Origin: Thermodesulfovibrio sp.
GTDB lineage: Bacteria > Nitrospirota > Thermodesulfovibrionia > Thermodesulfovibrionales > Thermodesulfovibrionaceae
Assembly (NCBI GenBank): GCA_025057595.1
Contig: JANXBK010000003.1
Span: 62,001 to 126,000 of the forward strand
Direction of reading: 5' to 3'
DNA: 64,000 nucleotides
This document shows positions 18,413 to 28,140 of this stretch, piece by piece. The notes beneath the pieces are model-generated. The model did not search any database. It saw nothing but the letters and a program-made list of their open reading frames with translations, and had not been told where the DNA came from. Made by a program: the position numbers and the translations under genes. Positions within the stretch are counted from its first letter, which is position 1. The number at the start of each line of letters is the position of its first letter.

Positions 18413-19305
18413 CTTCTTGCCTCCTCAGTTCTTTTTACTAACCAAAAAATTAGACCAATAACTAAAACCGAGGCTACAAGAGACAAAATGAACTCAATTG
18501 ATTCATGTTTTAAAGTAGCGATCATAACCTCTCTGATTGTGGTAACTAAAGCAACACCAATAAACACACTTATTTTAAATTTACCACCCTTTAAATGAGC
18601 TATCTCTGTATTAATTAGTTCAAGCATTACCCAAAGAATAAGAACTGAACCTAATGCAGTTATGATATTTTGCTCCAGTTGTCCAGTAAAGATTTCATAT
18701 ATATCTCTTCCACACAAATATACTACAGCTGCTGTAAGAATTATTAGGGAAAGAACTAAAGCAGCACTTGTAAGTTGTGAAAATACCTCTCCCAGACGAA
18801 GAATTTTCCCTCTCGCTATATAAGCAATTGAGTAACTTTTTATCTCCTCCTCTATATAAGATGAGTTAATTATATCAAGATTAATATCAATAATTTTGTT
18901 TATAGCAATAAAGTATCTCTCTCTTTCTCTACAAAGCTCAACTTCATCGCATAGCACATCAATACAGGAATTTTTAACTATATTTAAAGCTCTTATTAGA
19001 TAGTGAGGTTCTACTCCAGCTAACTCGTGTTTTTGCCCTATTTTTATAAGATAATCATAGTAGGTATTATCGTATTTTCCTGAGAATAGTCTTATAAACC
19101 AATCTTTTATCAAATTCATAACATGAACCTTTAGGGACTCGTTTTTAAAGACTCTTCTTGCTGACTCTGTGCTATTTATCCACTGATGAATCGCCTCTAC
19201 TACTCTGTCAGCTCTTTTTTCCATAACTGGTTTAAGCTCTAAAAGAATCTCCTCATCTTCTCTTGTGAAGTAATAATTTGTCTTTATCTCCTTGAAAGGT
19301 CTCAT
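18409..19305 (-). CDS. Protoglobin-type sensor fused to a PsiE-like four-helix membrane domain
   Basis: I recognise two parts. Residues 1-165 look like a sensor globin: an all-helical segment with KIGQKHELAGVEPHYL at 88-103, where His93 sits in the IGxxHxxxGl-type context of the haem-ligating proximal histidine of protoglobins and globin-coupled sensors. Residues about 175-298 hold four membrane helices (about 177-197, 214-235, 244-264 and 270-290) like the phosphate-starvation-inducible PsiE family. A haem-based oxygen, NO or CO sensor driving a membrane protein is plausible in an anaerobe. It lies 1 base after purH and overlaps purD by 4 bases, so it is made with the nucleotide enzymes. PsiE function is unknown, and haem binding is inferred from one motif. 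Confidence 0.7.
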   Translation of the reverse strand: MRPFKEIKTNYYFTREDEEILLELKPVMEKRADRVVEAIHQWINSTESARRVFKNESLKVHVMNLIKDWFIRLFSGKYDNTYYDYLIKIGQKHELAGVEPHYLIRALNIVKNSCIDVLCDEVELCRERERYFIAINKIIDINLDIINSSYIEEEIKSYSIAYIARGKILRLGEVFSQLTSAALVLSLIILTAAVVYLCGRDIYEIFTGQLEQNIITALGSVLILWVMLELINTEIAHLKGGKFKISVFIGVALVTTIREVMIATLKHESIEFILSLVASVLVIGLIFWLVKRTEEARR

Positions 19306-19306
19306 T

Positions 19307-20842
19307 TTAGTGCCTAAAATGCCTTATACCTGTAAAGACCATAGCTATACCATATTGATTTGCTGCATCTATAACTTCTTGATCTCTAACAGAACCACCA
19401 GGCTGTATAACTGCAGTAACTCCATTTTGAGCCAGTACATCTATATTATCTCTGAATGGAAAAAAGCCATCAGAGGCAACTACAGTATCTTTTAGTGAAG
19501 ACAATGCATGTAAAGCTCCTATCTTAGCTGAAAAAACTCTACTTGTCTGTCCTATTCCAAGACCTACTGTTCTGTCCTCCTTTGCATAAACAACTGCATT
19601 TGACTTTACATGTTTGCATACTTTCCATGCAAACTTCAGCGCTCTCCACTCCTTTTCAGTTGGATACCTCTTAGTTACAACTTTCACAGAGGCAAACTCA
19701 TCCTCCAGTGTATCCCAATGTTGAACTATAAATCCACCAAGAATTCTTTTAAAATCAAAACCTGCTGGTCTGATTTTGTCTTTAAGAGAAGGAAATCTAA
19801 TTAATCTAAGATTCTTTTTTTTGTTAAAAATCTCTAATGCCTCTTTCTCAAAATCAGGAGCTACTATAACCTCATAAAAAATATTAACTATCTCTTGAGC
19901 AGTACCACTGTCAACTTCTCTGTTAAAAGCAATTATTCCACCAAAGGCACTTACAGGATCACATTCAAAGGCTTTTTTGTAAGCATCGAAGATACTTTCC
20001 CCTATGGCAACACCGCAAGGATTATTATGTTTTACAATGACACAAACTGGCTCATCAAACTCTGAAGCCAAAAGTACTGCAGAGTGAGTATCAAGATAGT
20101 TATTGAAGGACATCTCTTTGCCTTGAATTATTTCAGCATCACATAAAGATGGAGTTTCGTTATTACTGTAAAGTGCTGCTTTTTGATGAGGATTTTCTCC
20201 ATATCTTAAAAAACTAATTAACTTAAGAGGTATAATCCAATCTCTTTTAAACTCTTCCTTTAAAATTTTACTTTCAAAATAGTCTGCAACCGCTCTGTCG
20301 TATTTTGAGAGATGCTCAAAAACCTTTTTTGCAAGCTGAAGCCTCTTTTCCTCAGAGATTTCTCCTTTTTTTATATCCTCTATAACTGACTGATAGTCAT
20401 CAGGATCTACTAAAACTAAAACATATTTGTAGTTTTTTGCAGCTGCTCTAAGAAGTGTAGGACCACCTATATCTATATTCTCTATAGCTTCATCTAATGT
20501 AATGTTTGTTTCTTTAATAGTCTCTTCAAAGGGATAAAGATTAACAGTAACAATATCTATTGGTTTTATACTGAATTTTTCCATAGTTTCTAAATCTTCA
20601 GGATTGTCTCTTCTTGCAAGAATTCCACCATGAATGAGGGGATGAAGAGTTTTAACGCGTCCTCCCATTATCTCAGGAAAACCTGTATACTCAGAAACTT
20701 CAACTACCCTTATACCAAAATCTTTAAGTAGCTTAGCAGTTCCTCCAGTAGAGATAATTTCTATATTTAGCTCTGAAAGCTCCTTTGCAAACTGAACTAT
20801 GCCTCTTTTGTCTGAGACACTGAGTAATGCGGTTTTAAACAC
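19307..20842 (-). CDS. purH: Bifunctional AICAR formyltransferase/IMP cyclohydrolase PurH
   Basis: PurH carries out the last two steps to IMP, using 10-formyl-THF. The 511 residues have the N-terminal MGS-like cyclohydrolase domain (1-200; [35 protein letters not shown]) and the C-terminal transformylase domain with the catalytic KHNNPCGVA segment near residue 268 and [11 protein letters not shown]. The formyl donor would come from Fhs, also encoded in this window. The 5' end overlaps carB by 46 bases. Confidence 0.97.
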   Translation of the reverse strand: MFKTALLSVSDKRGIVQFAKELSELNIEIISTGGTAKLLKDFGIRVVEVSEYTGFPEIMGGRVKTLHPLIHGGILARRDNPEDLETMEKFSIKPIDIVTVNLYPFEETIKETNITLDEAIENIDIGGPTLLRAAAKNYKYVLVLVDPDDYQSVIEDIKKGEISEEKRLQLAKKVFEHLSKYDRAVADYFESKILKEEFKRDWIIPLKLISFLRYGENPHQKAALYSNNETPSLCDAEIIQGKEMSFNNYLDTHSAVLLASEFDEPVCVIVKHNNPCGVAIGESIFDAYKKAFECDPVSAFGGIIAFNREVDSGTAQEIVNIFYEVIVAPDFEKEALEIFNKKKNLRLIRFPSLKDKIRPAGFDFKRILGGFIVQHWDTLEDEFASVKVVTKRYPTEKEWRALKFAWKVCKHVKSNAVVYAKEDRTVGLGIGQTSRVFSAKIGALHALSSLKDTVVASDGFFPFRDNIDVLAQNGVTAVIQPGGSVRDQEVIDAANQYGIAMVFTGIRHFRH

Positions 20843-23800
20843 CCACTCACCTCCAAATGATACTGTTGGATAGATTTTATTTTAATTGATTTTTCCTTTA
20901 AACCTGCGATTGCTTTTACCATAGCTTTTGCTCCAGAAATTGTCGTTGTATAAGGGATTTTATAATGAAGAGCTCCTCTTCTTATATATTTTGAGTCTTT
21001 TTGAGCTTGTTTACCAAAAACTGTATTTATTATAAAACTTATTCGTTTGTTTTTAATTAAATCAAGCACATTAGGTCTACCCTCTTGAAGTTTATTTACA
21101 GTGTCAACATCTAAGCCTTTCTGTCTTAAGAATTGAGCTGTTCCGCTTGTAGCTATAACCTTAAATCCCAAATTAATAAAGTCTTTTGCTACTTCTATAA
21201 TCTCTGGTTTGTCTTTATCTTTCACACTTATAAAAACTGTGCCACCAAGTGGTATTTTCCCCATCACGCTCATCTGGGCTTTTGCGTATGCTTGAGCAAA
21301 ATCTTCATCTATTCCCATAACCTCTCCTGTTGATTTCATCTCTGGTCCAAGTATCACATCAACTTCGGGAAATTTATCAAAAGGAAAAACAGACTCCTTA
21401 ACAGTAACATAAGGAAGCTTATCGATTTTTCTTATTCCAAACTCTTTTAAAGTCTTTCCAACCATTATTTTTGCAGCAATCTGTGCTAACGGAACTCCTA
21501 TACTCTTACTTACGTAAGGAATCGTTCGTGATGCACGAGGATTAACTTCTAAAACATAGACTTCTCCATCCTTTATAGCATATTGAACATTCATTAAACC
21601 TTTGACTTCAAGCTCTTTTGCAATTGCAATAGTTTGTCTTTCTATTTCTTTCACAATTTCTTCACTGAGAGAATAGGGAGGAAGACTACATGCTGAATCT
21701 CCTGAATGAATTCCAGCCTCTTCTATATGCTGCATAATACCAGCTACTATAACTTCAACTCCATCTGATATTGCATCTACATCAACTTCTATAGCATCTT
21801 CCAAGTATTTATCTACCAAAACTGGATGGTCTTCTGAAGCTTTTACAGCTTCTAATATATATTTTTTCAAAGACTCCTCATCATAGACTATCTCCATAGC
21901 TCTTCCACCTAAAACATAAGAGGGTCTTACTAAAATGGGATATCCAAGCTCTTTTGCCACTTTTAATGCTTCACTAAGTGAAGTTGCGGTCCCGCTTGGA
22001 GGCTGTTTAAGTTTGAGTTTTTCAACGAGTTCTTTAAAACGTTTTCTATCCTCGGCTCTATCAATAGCATCAGCTTTAGTACCTAAAATATTTACTCCAT
22101 TTGCTTCTAATGCCTTTGCAAGCTTAAGAGGAGTTTGACCTCCAAACTGAAGTATAACTCCTAAGGGCTTTTCTCTCTCAATCACATTTAAGACATCTTC
22201 AAGAGTTAGCGGCTCAAAGTAAAGTCTGTCTGAGGTATCGTAATCAGTACTTACAGTCTCTGGATTACAGTTAATCATTATTGTTTCAAAACCTAACTGT
22301 CTTAATCCAAAAACTGCATGAACACAGCAGTAATCAAATTCTATACCTTGTCCTATTCTGTTTGGCCCTGAACCAAGAATTATAACTTTGTTTTTATTTG
22401 AAGTTGGCGGCGCATCAGAATCAAAAAAGCTCTTAGATGAAGACTCCTCCAGTTTGTAAAATCCTCTCTCATAACAGGAATACATATAGGGTGTATAGGC
22501 TACAAACTCTGCAGCACAAGTATCAACGAGTTTATAAACGGGATTTATACCTAGGCTTTTTCTTAAATTCCTTATTTCTTCCTCTCTTTTACCTGTAAGT
22601 TGAGCAATTCTGTAGTCTGAAATTCCGCTTTGCTTTGCTTCAAAAATTAAATCCTTAGTTAAAGAATACTTTTTCAGTTTTTCTTCAACTTCTATAATTT
22701 CTCTAATATTGTGTAAAAACCAAGGATCTATTCCGCTTAACTCGTAAATCTCCTCAATACTTAATCCCTTTCTTATTGCTTCTGCAATATAGTAAAGTCT
22801 TTCAGCTGTCGGATTTTTTAGTCTCCATCTGACTTCATCAACTGATGCATTTACTTCTTCAAATCCGTATAAACCTATCTCCAATGACCTAATTGCCTTG
22901 CCAACTGCTTCTTTAAAAGTTCTTCCAATTGCCATTACTTCTCCAACAGACTTCATCTGAGTTGTAAGAATTGGATTTGCTTCAGGGAATTTCTCAAAAG
23001 TAAAACGAGGTATTTTAACAACAACGTAATCAATTGTAGGCTCAAAACTTGCTGGTGTTATCTTTGTTATATCATTAGGAATCTCATCAAGAGTGTATCC
23101 CACAGCTAATAAAGCTGCTATTTTAGCAATAGGAAATCCTGTTGCCTTACTAGCTAAGGCGGAGCTGCGAGATACTCTTGGATTCATCTCAATTATTAGC
23201 ATTCTGCCATCTTTAGGATTCACTGCAAACTGAATATTGCTTCCTCCTGTATCAACTCCTATCTGTCTTATTGCTTTTATTGCATTGTCTCTCATCAACT
23301 GATACTCCTTGTCTGTAAGTGTTTGAACTGGGGCCACTGTAATAGAATCGCCTGTATGAATACCCATAGGGTCGAAGTTTTCTATTGCACAAATTATTAC
23401 TACATTGTCTGCTTTATCTCTCATAACTTCGAGCTCAAACTCTTTCCATCCAAGAAGACTTTCTTCAACTAAAACTTGACTTACAGGACTTATTTTAAGA
23501 GCTCTGTCAAGAAGCTCCTTGTACTCCTCTATGTTGTAAGCTATTCCTCCACCTGTTCCACCTAAGGTAAAGGCTGGTCTAAGAATAGCCGGAAATCCAA
23601 TATAATCAATAATTTCGAGACCTTCCTTAAAAGATTGAACAGCAACTGAACGCGGTACTTCTATACCTATAGCAGTCATTGCTCGTTTAAAAAGCTCTCT
23701 GTCTTCGGCTTTTTTTATTGCTTCAAGATTAGCTCCAATAAGCTCAACTGAGTATCTCTCAAGAACTCCTGCTTCTCCGAGTTCAACAGCTAAATTTAAA

Positions 23801-24084
23801 GCTGTTTGTCCTCCAAGAGTTGGAAGAAGCGCGTCAGGTCTTTCTTTCTTTATTATTAATTCAAGAATCTCTGCTGTAAGAGGCTCTATATAAGTTTTAT
23901 CTGCCATAGCTGGATCAGTCATTATTGTAGCCGGATTTGAATTTACGAGAACTACTTCATATCCTTCTTTTTTAAGAGCTTTACATGCTTGAGTTCCTGA
24001 GTAATCAAACTCACAGGCTTGACCAATTATTATTGGTCCAGATCCTATTATTAGTATTTTTTTAATATCTTGTCTTTTGGGCAT
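20797..24084 (-). CDS. carB: Carbamoyl-phosphate synthase large subunit
   Basis: CarB makes carbamoyl phosphate from bicarbonate, ammonia (from CarA) and two ATP for pyrimidine and arginine synthesis. The 1095 residues are full length: two homologous ATP-grasp halves (about 1-550 and 551-935; [17 protein letters not shown] and [16 protein letters not shown] mark their starts) and a C-terminal MGS-like allosteric domain (about 945-1075). A short extra tail extends over the start of purH. Some thermophiles split carB; this one is not split. It lies 10 bases after carA. Confidence 0.97.
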   Translation of the reverse strand: MPKRQDIKKILIIGSGPIIIGQACEFDYSGTQACKALKKEGYEVVLVNSNPATIMTDPAMADKTYIEPLTAEILELIIKKERPDALLPTLGGQTALNLAVELGEAGVLERYSVELIGANLEAIKKAEDRELFKRAMTAIGIEVPRSVAVQSFKEGLEIIDYIGFPAILRPAFTLGGTGGGIAYNIEEYKELLDRALKISPVSQVLVEESLLGWKEFELEVMRDKADNVVIICAIENFDPMGIHTGDSITVAPVQTLTDKEYQLMRDNAIKAIRQIGVDTGGSNIQFAVNPKDGRMLIIEMNPRVSRSSALASKATGFPIAKIAALLAVGYTLDEIPNDITKITPASFEPTIDYVVVKIPRFTFEKFPEANPILTTQMKSVGEVMAIGRTFKEAVGKAIRSLEIGLYGFEEVNASVDEVRWRLKNPTAERLYYIAEAIRKGLSIEEIYELSGIDPWFLHNIREIIEVEEKLKKYSLTKDLIFEAKQSGISDYRIAQLTGKREEEIRNLRKSLGINPVYKLVDTCAAEFVAYTPYMYSCYERGFYKLEESSSKSFFDSDAPPTSNKNKVIILGSGPNRIGQGIEFDYCCVHAVFGLRQLGFETIMINCNPETVSTDYDTSDRLYFEPLTLEDVLNVIEREKPLGVILQFGGQTPLKLAKALEANGVNILGTKADAIDRAEDRKRFKELVEKLKLKQPPSGTATSLSEALKVAKELGYPILVRPSYVLGGRAMEIVYDEESLKKYILEAVKASEDHPVLVDKYLEDAIEVDVDAISDGVEVIVAGIMQHIEEAGIHSGDSACSLPPYSLSEEIVKEIERQTIAIAKELEVKGLMNVQYAIKDGEVYVLEVNPRASRTIPYVSKSIGVPLAQIAAKIMVGKTLKEFGIRKIDKLPYVTVKESVFPFDKFPEVDVILGPEMKSTGEVMGIDEDFAQAYAKAQMSVMGKIPLGGTVFISVKDKDKPEIIEVAKDFINLGFKVIATSGTAQFLRQKGLDVDTVNKLQEGRPNVLDLIKNKRISFIINTVFGKQAQKDSKYIRRGALHYKIPYTTTISGAKAMVKAIAGLKEKSIKIKSIQQYHLEVSGCLKPHYSVSQTKEA

Positions 24085-24094
24085 ACTCTAACTT

Positions 24095-25174
24095 TTAAGA
24101 GTTTATAGTAATCTGCATAAATTTTTCAAAAATATCTAAAGCATCATTTGGTCCTGGGCCAGCCTCTGGATGGTGTTGAACAGAAAAAATTGGATATTTT
24201 CTATGTCTCATACCTTCTTCAGTACCATCATAAAGATTTCTATGAGTTAACACAACCTCTTCTTTGAGACTCTCTATATCAACACAGTAGTTATGATTTT
24301 GAGCTGTTATACTGATTCTACCTGTATCTAAATCTTTTACAGGATGATTTCCTCCATGGTGCCCAAATTTAAGCTTATAGGTTTTTCCACCAAGTGCGAG
24401 TCCTATTAGTTGATGACCAAGACATATTCCAAAAACAGGCTTTTTACCTATAAATTTTTTTATATTCTCTACAGCATACTGAAGTATCTTAGGGTCACCA
24501 GGACCGTTACTAAGAAGAATACAGTCTGGATTCATTTTTAAAACTTCCTCAGCTGGCGTTTTCGCAGGCACTAAGAAAATTGAAAAACCCACTCTTTTTA
24601 AGTTCTTTAATATACTTAATTTAACCCCAAAATCATACACTACACATAAAGGCTTGCCATTTTCAATATAGTACGGAGCTGGGTTAATAGAAGTTACACT
24701 GCTTACATGATCAATCTCTGAAATGTCCGGATGAGCTTTAACTTTCTTAAGTAAACTATAAGGATCTAAATCTTCCGTAGAAATTATTCCCATCTGAGCT
24801 CCGTAATCCCTTAAATGTTTTGTGAGTGCACGAGTGTCAACTCCCTGAATTCCAACAATTCTATACTTTTTTAGATAATCATCAAGATTACCTTGAGATC
24901 GCCAATTACTTGGATAGTACTTATACTCTCTTACAACAAAGCCTTCAACTTTTGGTTTAAATGACTCTATATCCTCTTCATTTACTCCATAATTTCCAAT
25001 TTGAGTATAAGTCATCACAACTATTTGACCTTTATAAGAAGGATCTGTAAGAATCTCCTGATATCCTGTGATTGATGTATTAAATACAACCTCACCTATG
25101 CTTTCACCTTCGGCTCCAAAGGAGTAACCTTCAAAGACTGTCCCATCTTTTAAAACTAATAAAGCCTTTTTCAT
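24095..25174 (-). CDS. carA: Carbamoyl-phosphate synthase small (glutaminase) subunit
   Basis: CarA hydrolyses glutamine and channels ammonia to CarB. The 359 residues contain an N-terminal small-subunit domain (DGTVFEGYSFGA; FNTSITGYQEILTDPSY) and a class I glutamine amidotransferase domain with the catalytic cysteine in FGICLGHQLIGLALGG and the His/Glu pair in SVQHHPEAGPGPNDA. It overlaps pyrC by 4 bases. Confidence 0.97.
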   Translation of the reverse strand: MKKALLVLKDGTVFEGYSFGAEGESIGEVVFNTSITGYQEILTDPSYKGQIVVMTYTQIGNYGVNEEDIESFKPKVEGFVVREYKYYPSNWRSQGNLDDYLKKYRIVGIQGVDTRALTKHLRDYGAQMGIISTEDLDPYSLLKKVKAHPDISEIDHVSSVTSINPAPYYIENGKPLCVVYDFGVKLSILKNLKRVGFSIFLVPAKTPAEEVLKMNPDCILLSNGPGDPKILQYAVENIKKFIGKKPVFGICLGHQLIGLALGGKTYKLKFGHHGGNHPVKDLDTGRISITAQNHNYCVDIESLKEEVVLTHRNLYDGTEEGMRHRKYPIFSVQHHPEAGPGPNDALDIFEKFMQITINS

Positions 25175-26466
25175 TCTTCCCTCATATCAAAAATATTCTT
25201 TCCTCTTATTGTCATTAATACCTTTCCTTTAAGTTTCCAACCGTGAAATGGAGTATTTTTACCCTTAGAAGCAAACTTATTTTTATCAACTATCCAGTCT
25301 TTGTTAACATCCACTAAAATTAGATCTGCCTCTGCTCCCTCTTTAATACCTTGTCTATTTATATTTAGAATTCTTGCAGGATTTAATGTAAACTTCTCAA
25401 CAAGCTGTCTTAATGTTAGCACTCCTTCATGATAAAGATTTAAACTTAAAGAAACAGCAGTTTCAAGCCCTGAGATACCATTTGCAGCCTCTTCAAAAGG
25501 AACATTCTTTTCATCCTCATGATGTGGAGCATGATCAGTAGCTATCACATCTATAACTCCCTCTTTCAAGCCTATTTTTATTGCCTCTTTGTCCTCCTCG
25601 TTTCTTAACGGCGGATTTACTTTAGCAGAAGTATCATAATTCCCAATTGCTTTCTCTGTAAGAGTAAAGTAATGGGGACAAGTTTCTGCAGTAACCATTA
25701 TACCCTCTTGCTTTGCTCTTTTTATAATCTCTAGGGAAGATTTAAGAGAAACATGAGCGATATGTATGGGGGACCTATAGTATTTACAAAGAATTATATC
25801 TCTCATAACCATAATTTCCTCTGAAGCAGCTGGTATACCCTTAAGTCCAAGATAAAAAGAGAGTTTTCCCTCATTCATAACACCCTCTTCGGTAAGATTA
25901 ATGTCTTCGCAATGGGAGATAATTGGAGCATTTATAGCTTTTGCATACTGCAGTGCTCTTTTCATAACAAGAGAGTTCATAACAGGCATACCATCATCTG
26001 AAAAGGCAACACAACCAGCCTCTTTAAGAAGAGCCATCTCAGAAAGCTCCTCCCCTTTAAGTCCTTTTGTTATCGCACCAACTGGTAAGACTTCACAACT
26101 TCCTTCATCTTTTGCTTTTGCCAATATATAGTAGGTTACTTCAGGATTATCATTGACGGGATTAGTATTTGCCATACAACATACAGTTGTAAATCCTCCT
26201 TTTACTGCTGCTAATGTTGCTGTATGAATAGTTTCTTTGTATTCATACCCAGGCTCTCTTAGATGAGCATGCATATCTATAAAACCAGGGAAAAGATATA
26301 GACCTTCTGCATCAATCTGAAGAATTTGAGATTTTAAAGAAGGTGCTGTTCTTCTTTCTTTAAATTTTACCTCTCTAATAATACCCTCTTCTATAGTTAA
26401 ATCTACTTTCCCCTCCTTTGCTGTAAAGGGATCAATCATATAAGCATTGTAAATTTTTATAATCAT
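25171..26466 (-). CDS. pyrC: Dihydroorotase (class I)
   Basis: PyrC cyclises carbamoyl aspartate to dihydroorotate. The 431 residues are an amidohydrolase with the zinc-binding GFIDMHAHLREPGYEYKE segment near residue 60, a lysine in VGAITKGLKG that fits the carboxylated bridging lysine, HCED and HIAHVS metal histidines, and the catalytic ATDHAPHH aspartate. It lies 2 bases after pyrB. The metal and substrate residues look intact, so it is likely an active enzyme rather than a PyrC-like scaffold for PyrB. Confidence 0.96.
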   Translation of the reverse strand: MIIKIYNAYMIDPFTAKEGKVDLTIEEGIIREVKFKERRTAPSLKSQILQIDAEGLYLFPGFIDMHAHLREPGYEYKETIHTATLAAVKGGFTTVCCMANTNPVNDNPEVTYYILAKAKDEGSCEVLPVGAITKGLKGEELSEMALLKEAGCVAFSDDGMPVMNSLVMKRALQYAKAINAPIISHCEDINLTEEGVMNEGKLSFYLGLKGIPAASEEIMVMRDIILCKYYRSPIHIAHVSLKSSLEIIKRAKQEGIMVTAETCPHYFTLTEKAIGNYDTSAKVNPPLRNEEDKEAIKIGLKEGVIDVIATDHAPHHEDEKNVPFEEAANGISGLETAVSLSLNLYHEGVLTLRQLVEKFTLNPARILNINRQGIKEGAEADLILVDVNKDWIVDKNKFASKGKNTPFHGWKLKGKVLMTIRGKNIFDMREE

Positions 26467-26468
26467 TT

Positions 26469-27371
26469 TTAGCTTCTTCTTAACAAATAAATAACTGCCA
26501 TCCTTGTAGCAATGCCATTTGTAACCTGTTTTAGAATTATCGCACGAGGATCATTAACGACTTCTGTTGAAACCTCAACTCCTCTATTCATTGGACCAGG
26601 ATGCATAAGAATCGCATCATCTCTTACAAAGCTTAAATCTTCCTTTTTTAATCCCCAAAAGTGATAATACTCTTTGAGAGAGGGTATAAAACCACTTTTC
26701 TGTCTTTCAAGTTGAATTCTTAACATGATTATCACATCAGCATCTTTTATTCCATCCCTTAATCGATAGTAAACCTTAACATTTTCAGGAGGATGGGAAG
26801 GCAGAAAGGTTGGAGGTCCTACAAATCTTATCTCTGTATCAAATTTACTTAAAAGATAGTAGTTTGATCTCGCTACCCTGCTGTGAAGAATGTCACCAAC
26901 AATAGCTATTTTTAAACCGTCAATTCTTCCCTTTATTTCAAGTATGCTGAAGGCATCTAAAAGTGCCTGTGTAGGATGTTCATTTATTCCATCTCCTGCA
27001 TTAATAACTGAGGCTTCTGTATGATCAGCAATGAACTTCGCAGCTCCGCTTGAGGAGTGTCTAATTACTATGTAATCAACATTATAAGCTTCTATAGTTT
27101 TCAAAGTATCATAAAGAGTTTCACCTTTAACTACTGCAGAAGTTGGAACAGAGAAATTAAGAACATCAAGACTTAATCTTTTTTCAGCCAGCTCAAAGGA
27201 TGTTCTTGTACGAGTTGAAGGCTCAAAAAAGAGGTTTATCGCTGTTTTACCTCTTAGAGTAGGAACTTTCTTTATATCTCTTTGCAAAACCTCTTTAAAA
27301 GCTTTTGCGGTATTAAGGATTTCTTCAATTTGAGCTCTACTAAGCTCTTTTATTCCTATTAGATCTTTCAT
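26469..27371 (-). CDS. pyrB: Aspartate carbamoyltransferase catalytic chain
   Basis: PyrB condenses carbamoyl phosphate with aspartate, the committed pyrimidine step. The 300 residues hold the carbamoyl-phosphate loop FFEPSTRTRTSFELA near residue 50, the conserved HPTQALLDAFSI segment, and LMHPGPMNRGVEV near the C-terminus. No regulatory chain gene (pyrI) is adjacent, fitting a class B or C enzyme working with PyrC. It overlaps pyrR by 4 bases. Confidence 0.97.
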   Translation of the reverse strand: MKDLIGIKELSRAQIEEILNTAKAFKEVLQRDIKKVPTLRGKTAINLFFEPSTRTRTSFELAEKRLSLDVLNFSVPTSAVVKGETLYDTLKTIEAYNVDYIVIRHSSSGAAKFIADHTEASVINAGDGINEHPTQALLDAFSILEIKGRIDGLKIAIVGDILHSRVARSNYYLLSKFDTEIRFVGPPTFLPSHPPENVKVYYRLRDGIKDADVIIMLRIQLERQKSGFIPSLKEYYHFWGLKKEDLSFVRDDAILMHPGPMNRGVEVSTEVVNDPRAIILKQVTNGIATRMAVIYLLRRS

Positions 27372-27898
27372 TGAGACATAAGAACAACAGAGTCTTTACC
27401 ATTAATCTCTTTTAAATAAACTTTAATTTTTTCTGTCTTTGCAGTGGGAATATATTTACCTGTGTAGTTTGCGGTTATAGGAAGCTCTCTATGTCCTCTA
27501 TCTATTAAAACCGCAAGTTGAATCTGCTCCGGTCTTCCGAAATCCATCAAAGCATCCATAGCTGCTCTTACAGATCTTCCTGTGAAAAGAACATCATCAA
27601 CAAGAACTATTCTTTTTTTATCTATACTAAATGGAATATTTGTAGGTTTTATATCTCTCGGTTTATTTGACAAAGATACATCGTCTCTGTAGAAGGATAT
27701 ATCTAATACTCCAACAGGTACCTCTATGCCTTCTGTCTCTTTAATTTTTTTTGCTATTCTCTGAGCAAGATAAACTCCTCCTGTAACAATTCCAACAAGG
27801 CAAATATTTTCAGCTCCTTTATTTTTTTCTAATATCTCTGAAGTTATTCTTGTAAGAATTCTTTCTATCTCTTGTTCATTTAGAAGTTCTTTTTCCAT
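27368..27898 (-). CDS. pyrR: PyrR: pyrimidine attenuation regulator/uracil phosphoribosyltransferase
   Basis: PyrR proteins bind UMP and pyr mRNA to promote termination, and often also make UMP from uracil and PRPP. The 176 residues have the type I phosphoribosyltransferase fold with the PRPP loop VLVDDVLFTGRSVRAA and family motifs VGIVTGGVYLA and DRGHRELP. It is first in the pyr operon. A TATAAT box at 27913-27918 would start transcription only about 8 bases before the ATG, so there is no room for the usual 5' attenuator ahead of the gene. Confidence 0.94.
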   Translation of the reverse strand: MEKELLNEQEIERILTRITSEILEKNKGAENICLVGIVTGGVYLAQRIAKKIKETEGIEVPVGVLDISFYRDDVSLSNKPRDIKPTNIPFSIDKKRIVLVDDVLFTGRSVRAAMDALMDFGRPEQIQLAVLIDRGHRELPITANYTGKYIPTAKTEKIKVYLKEINGKDSVVLMSQ

Positions 27899-27912
27899 GA
27901 TTAAATTTTTTT

Positions 27913-27918
27913 ATTATA
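27913..27918 (-). promoter_or_regulatory. -10 element for the pyr/pur operon
   Basis: A perfect TATAAT on the minus strand lies 14 bases upstream of the pyrR ATG. ATAGAA or TAGAAA at 27936-27942 is a weak -35 at 17-18 bases. The predicted leader is about 8 bases. Confidence 0.5.
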
Positions 27919-27958
27919 CCTAATCTTGAAAAATTTTTCTATATAGGAGGATTTTGTT

Positions 27959-27972
27959 GAGATAGCTATCTC
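27959..27972. repeat. Perfect 14-base palindrome between pyrR and tRNA-Leu
   Basis: GAGATAGCTATCTC is self-complementary and lies in the 130-base divergent gap. It is upstream of both the pyrR -10 and the tRNA/galU promoter region. It could be an operator; no matching second copy was noticed. Confidence 0.45.
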
Positions 27973-28030
27973 GTTTTAAGATAACAAGACACTTGAATAA
28001 TAGTTTAAATTTTTTGTATCTTAGAATATA

Positions 28031-28118
28031 GCCGGAGTGGCGGAACTGGTAGACGCAAGGGACTTAAAATCCCTGGGCGGTTAGCCCCGCCGTACGAGTT
28101 CGAGTCTCGTCTCCGGCA
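28031..28118 (+). tRNA. tRNA-Leu (anticodon TAA)
   Basis: Acceptor stem GCCGGAG/CTCCGGC, anticodon stem AGGGA/TCCCT with loop CTTAAAA (anticodon TAA), a long variable arm (GGGCGGTTAGCCCCGCC region) and T-loop TTCGAGT. Discriminator A at 28118; CCA is not encoded. galU follows 22 bases later. Confidence 0.95.
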
Positions 28119-28140
28119 TTTTTTCTTCTCTGGAGGCATT

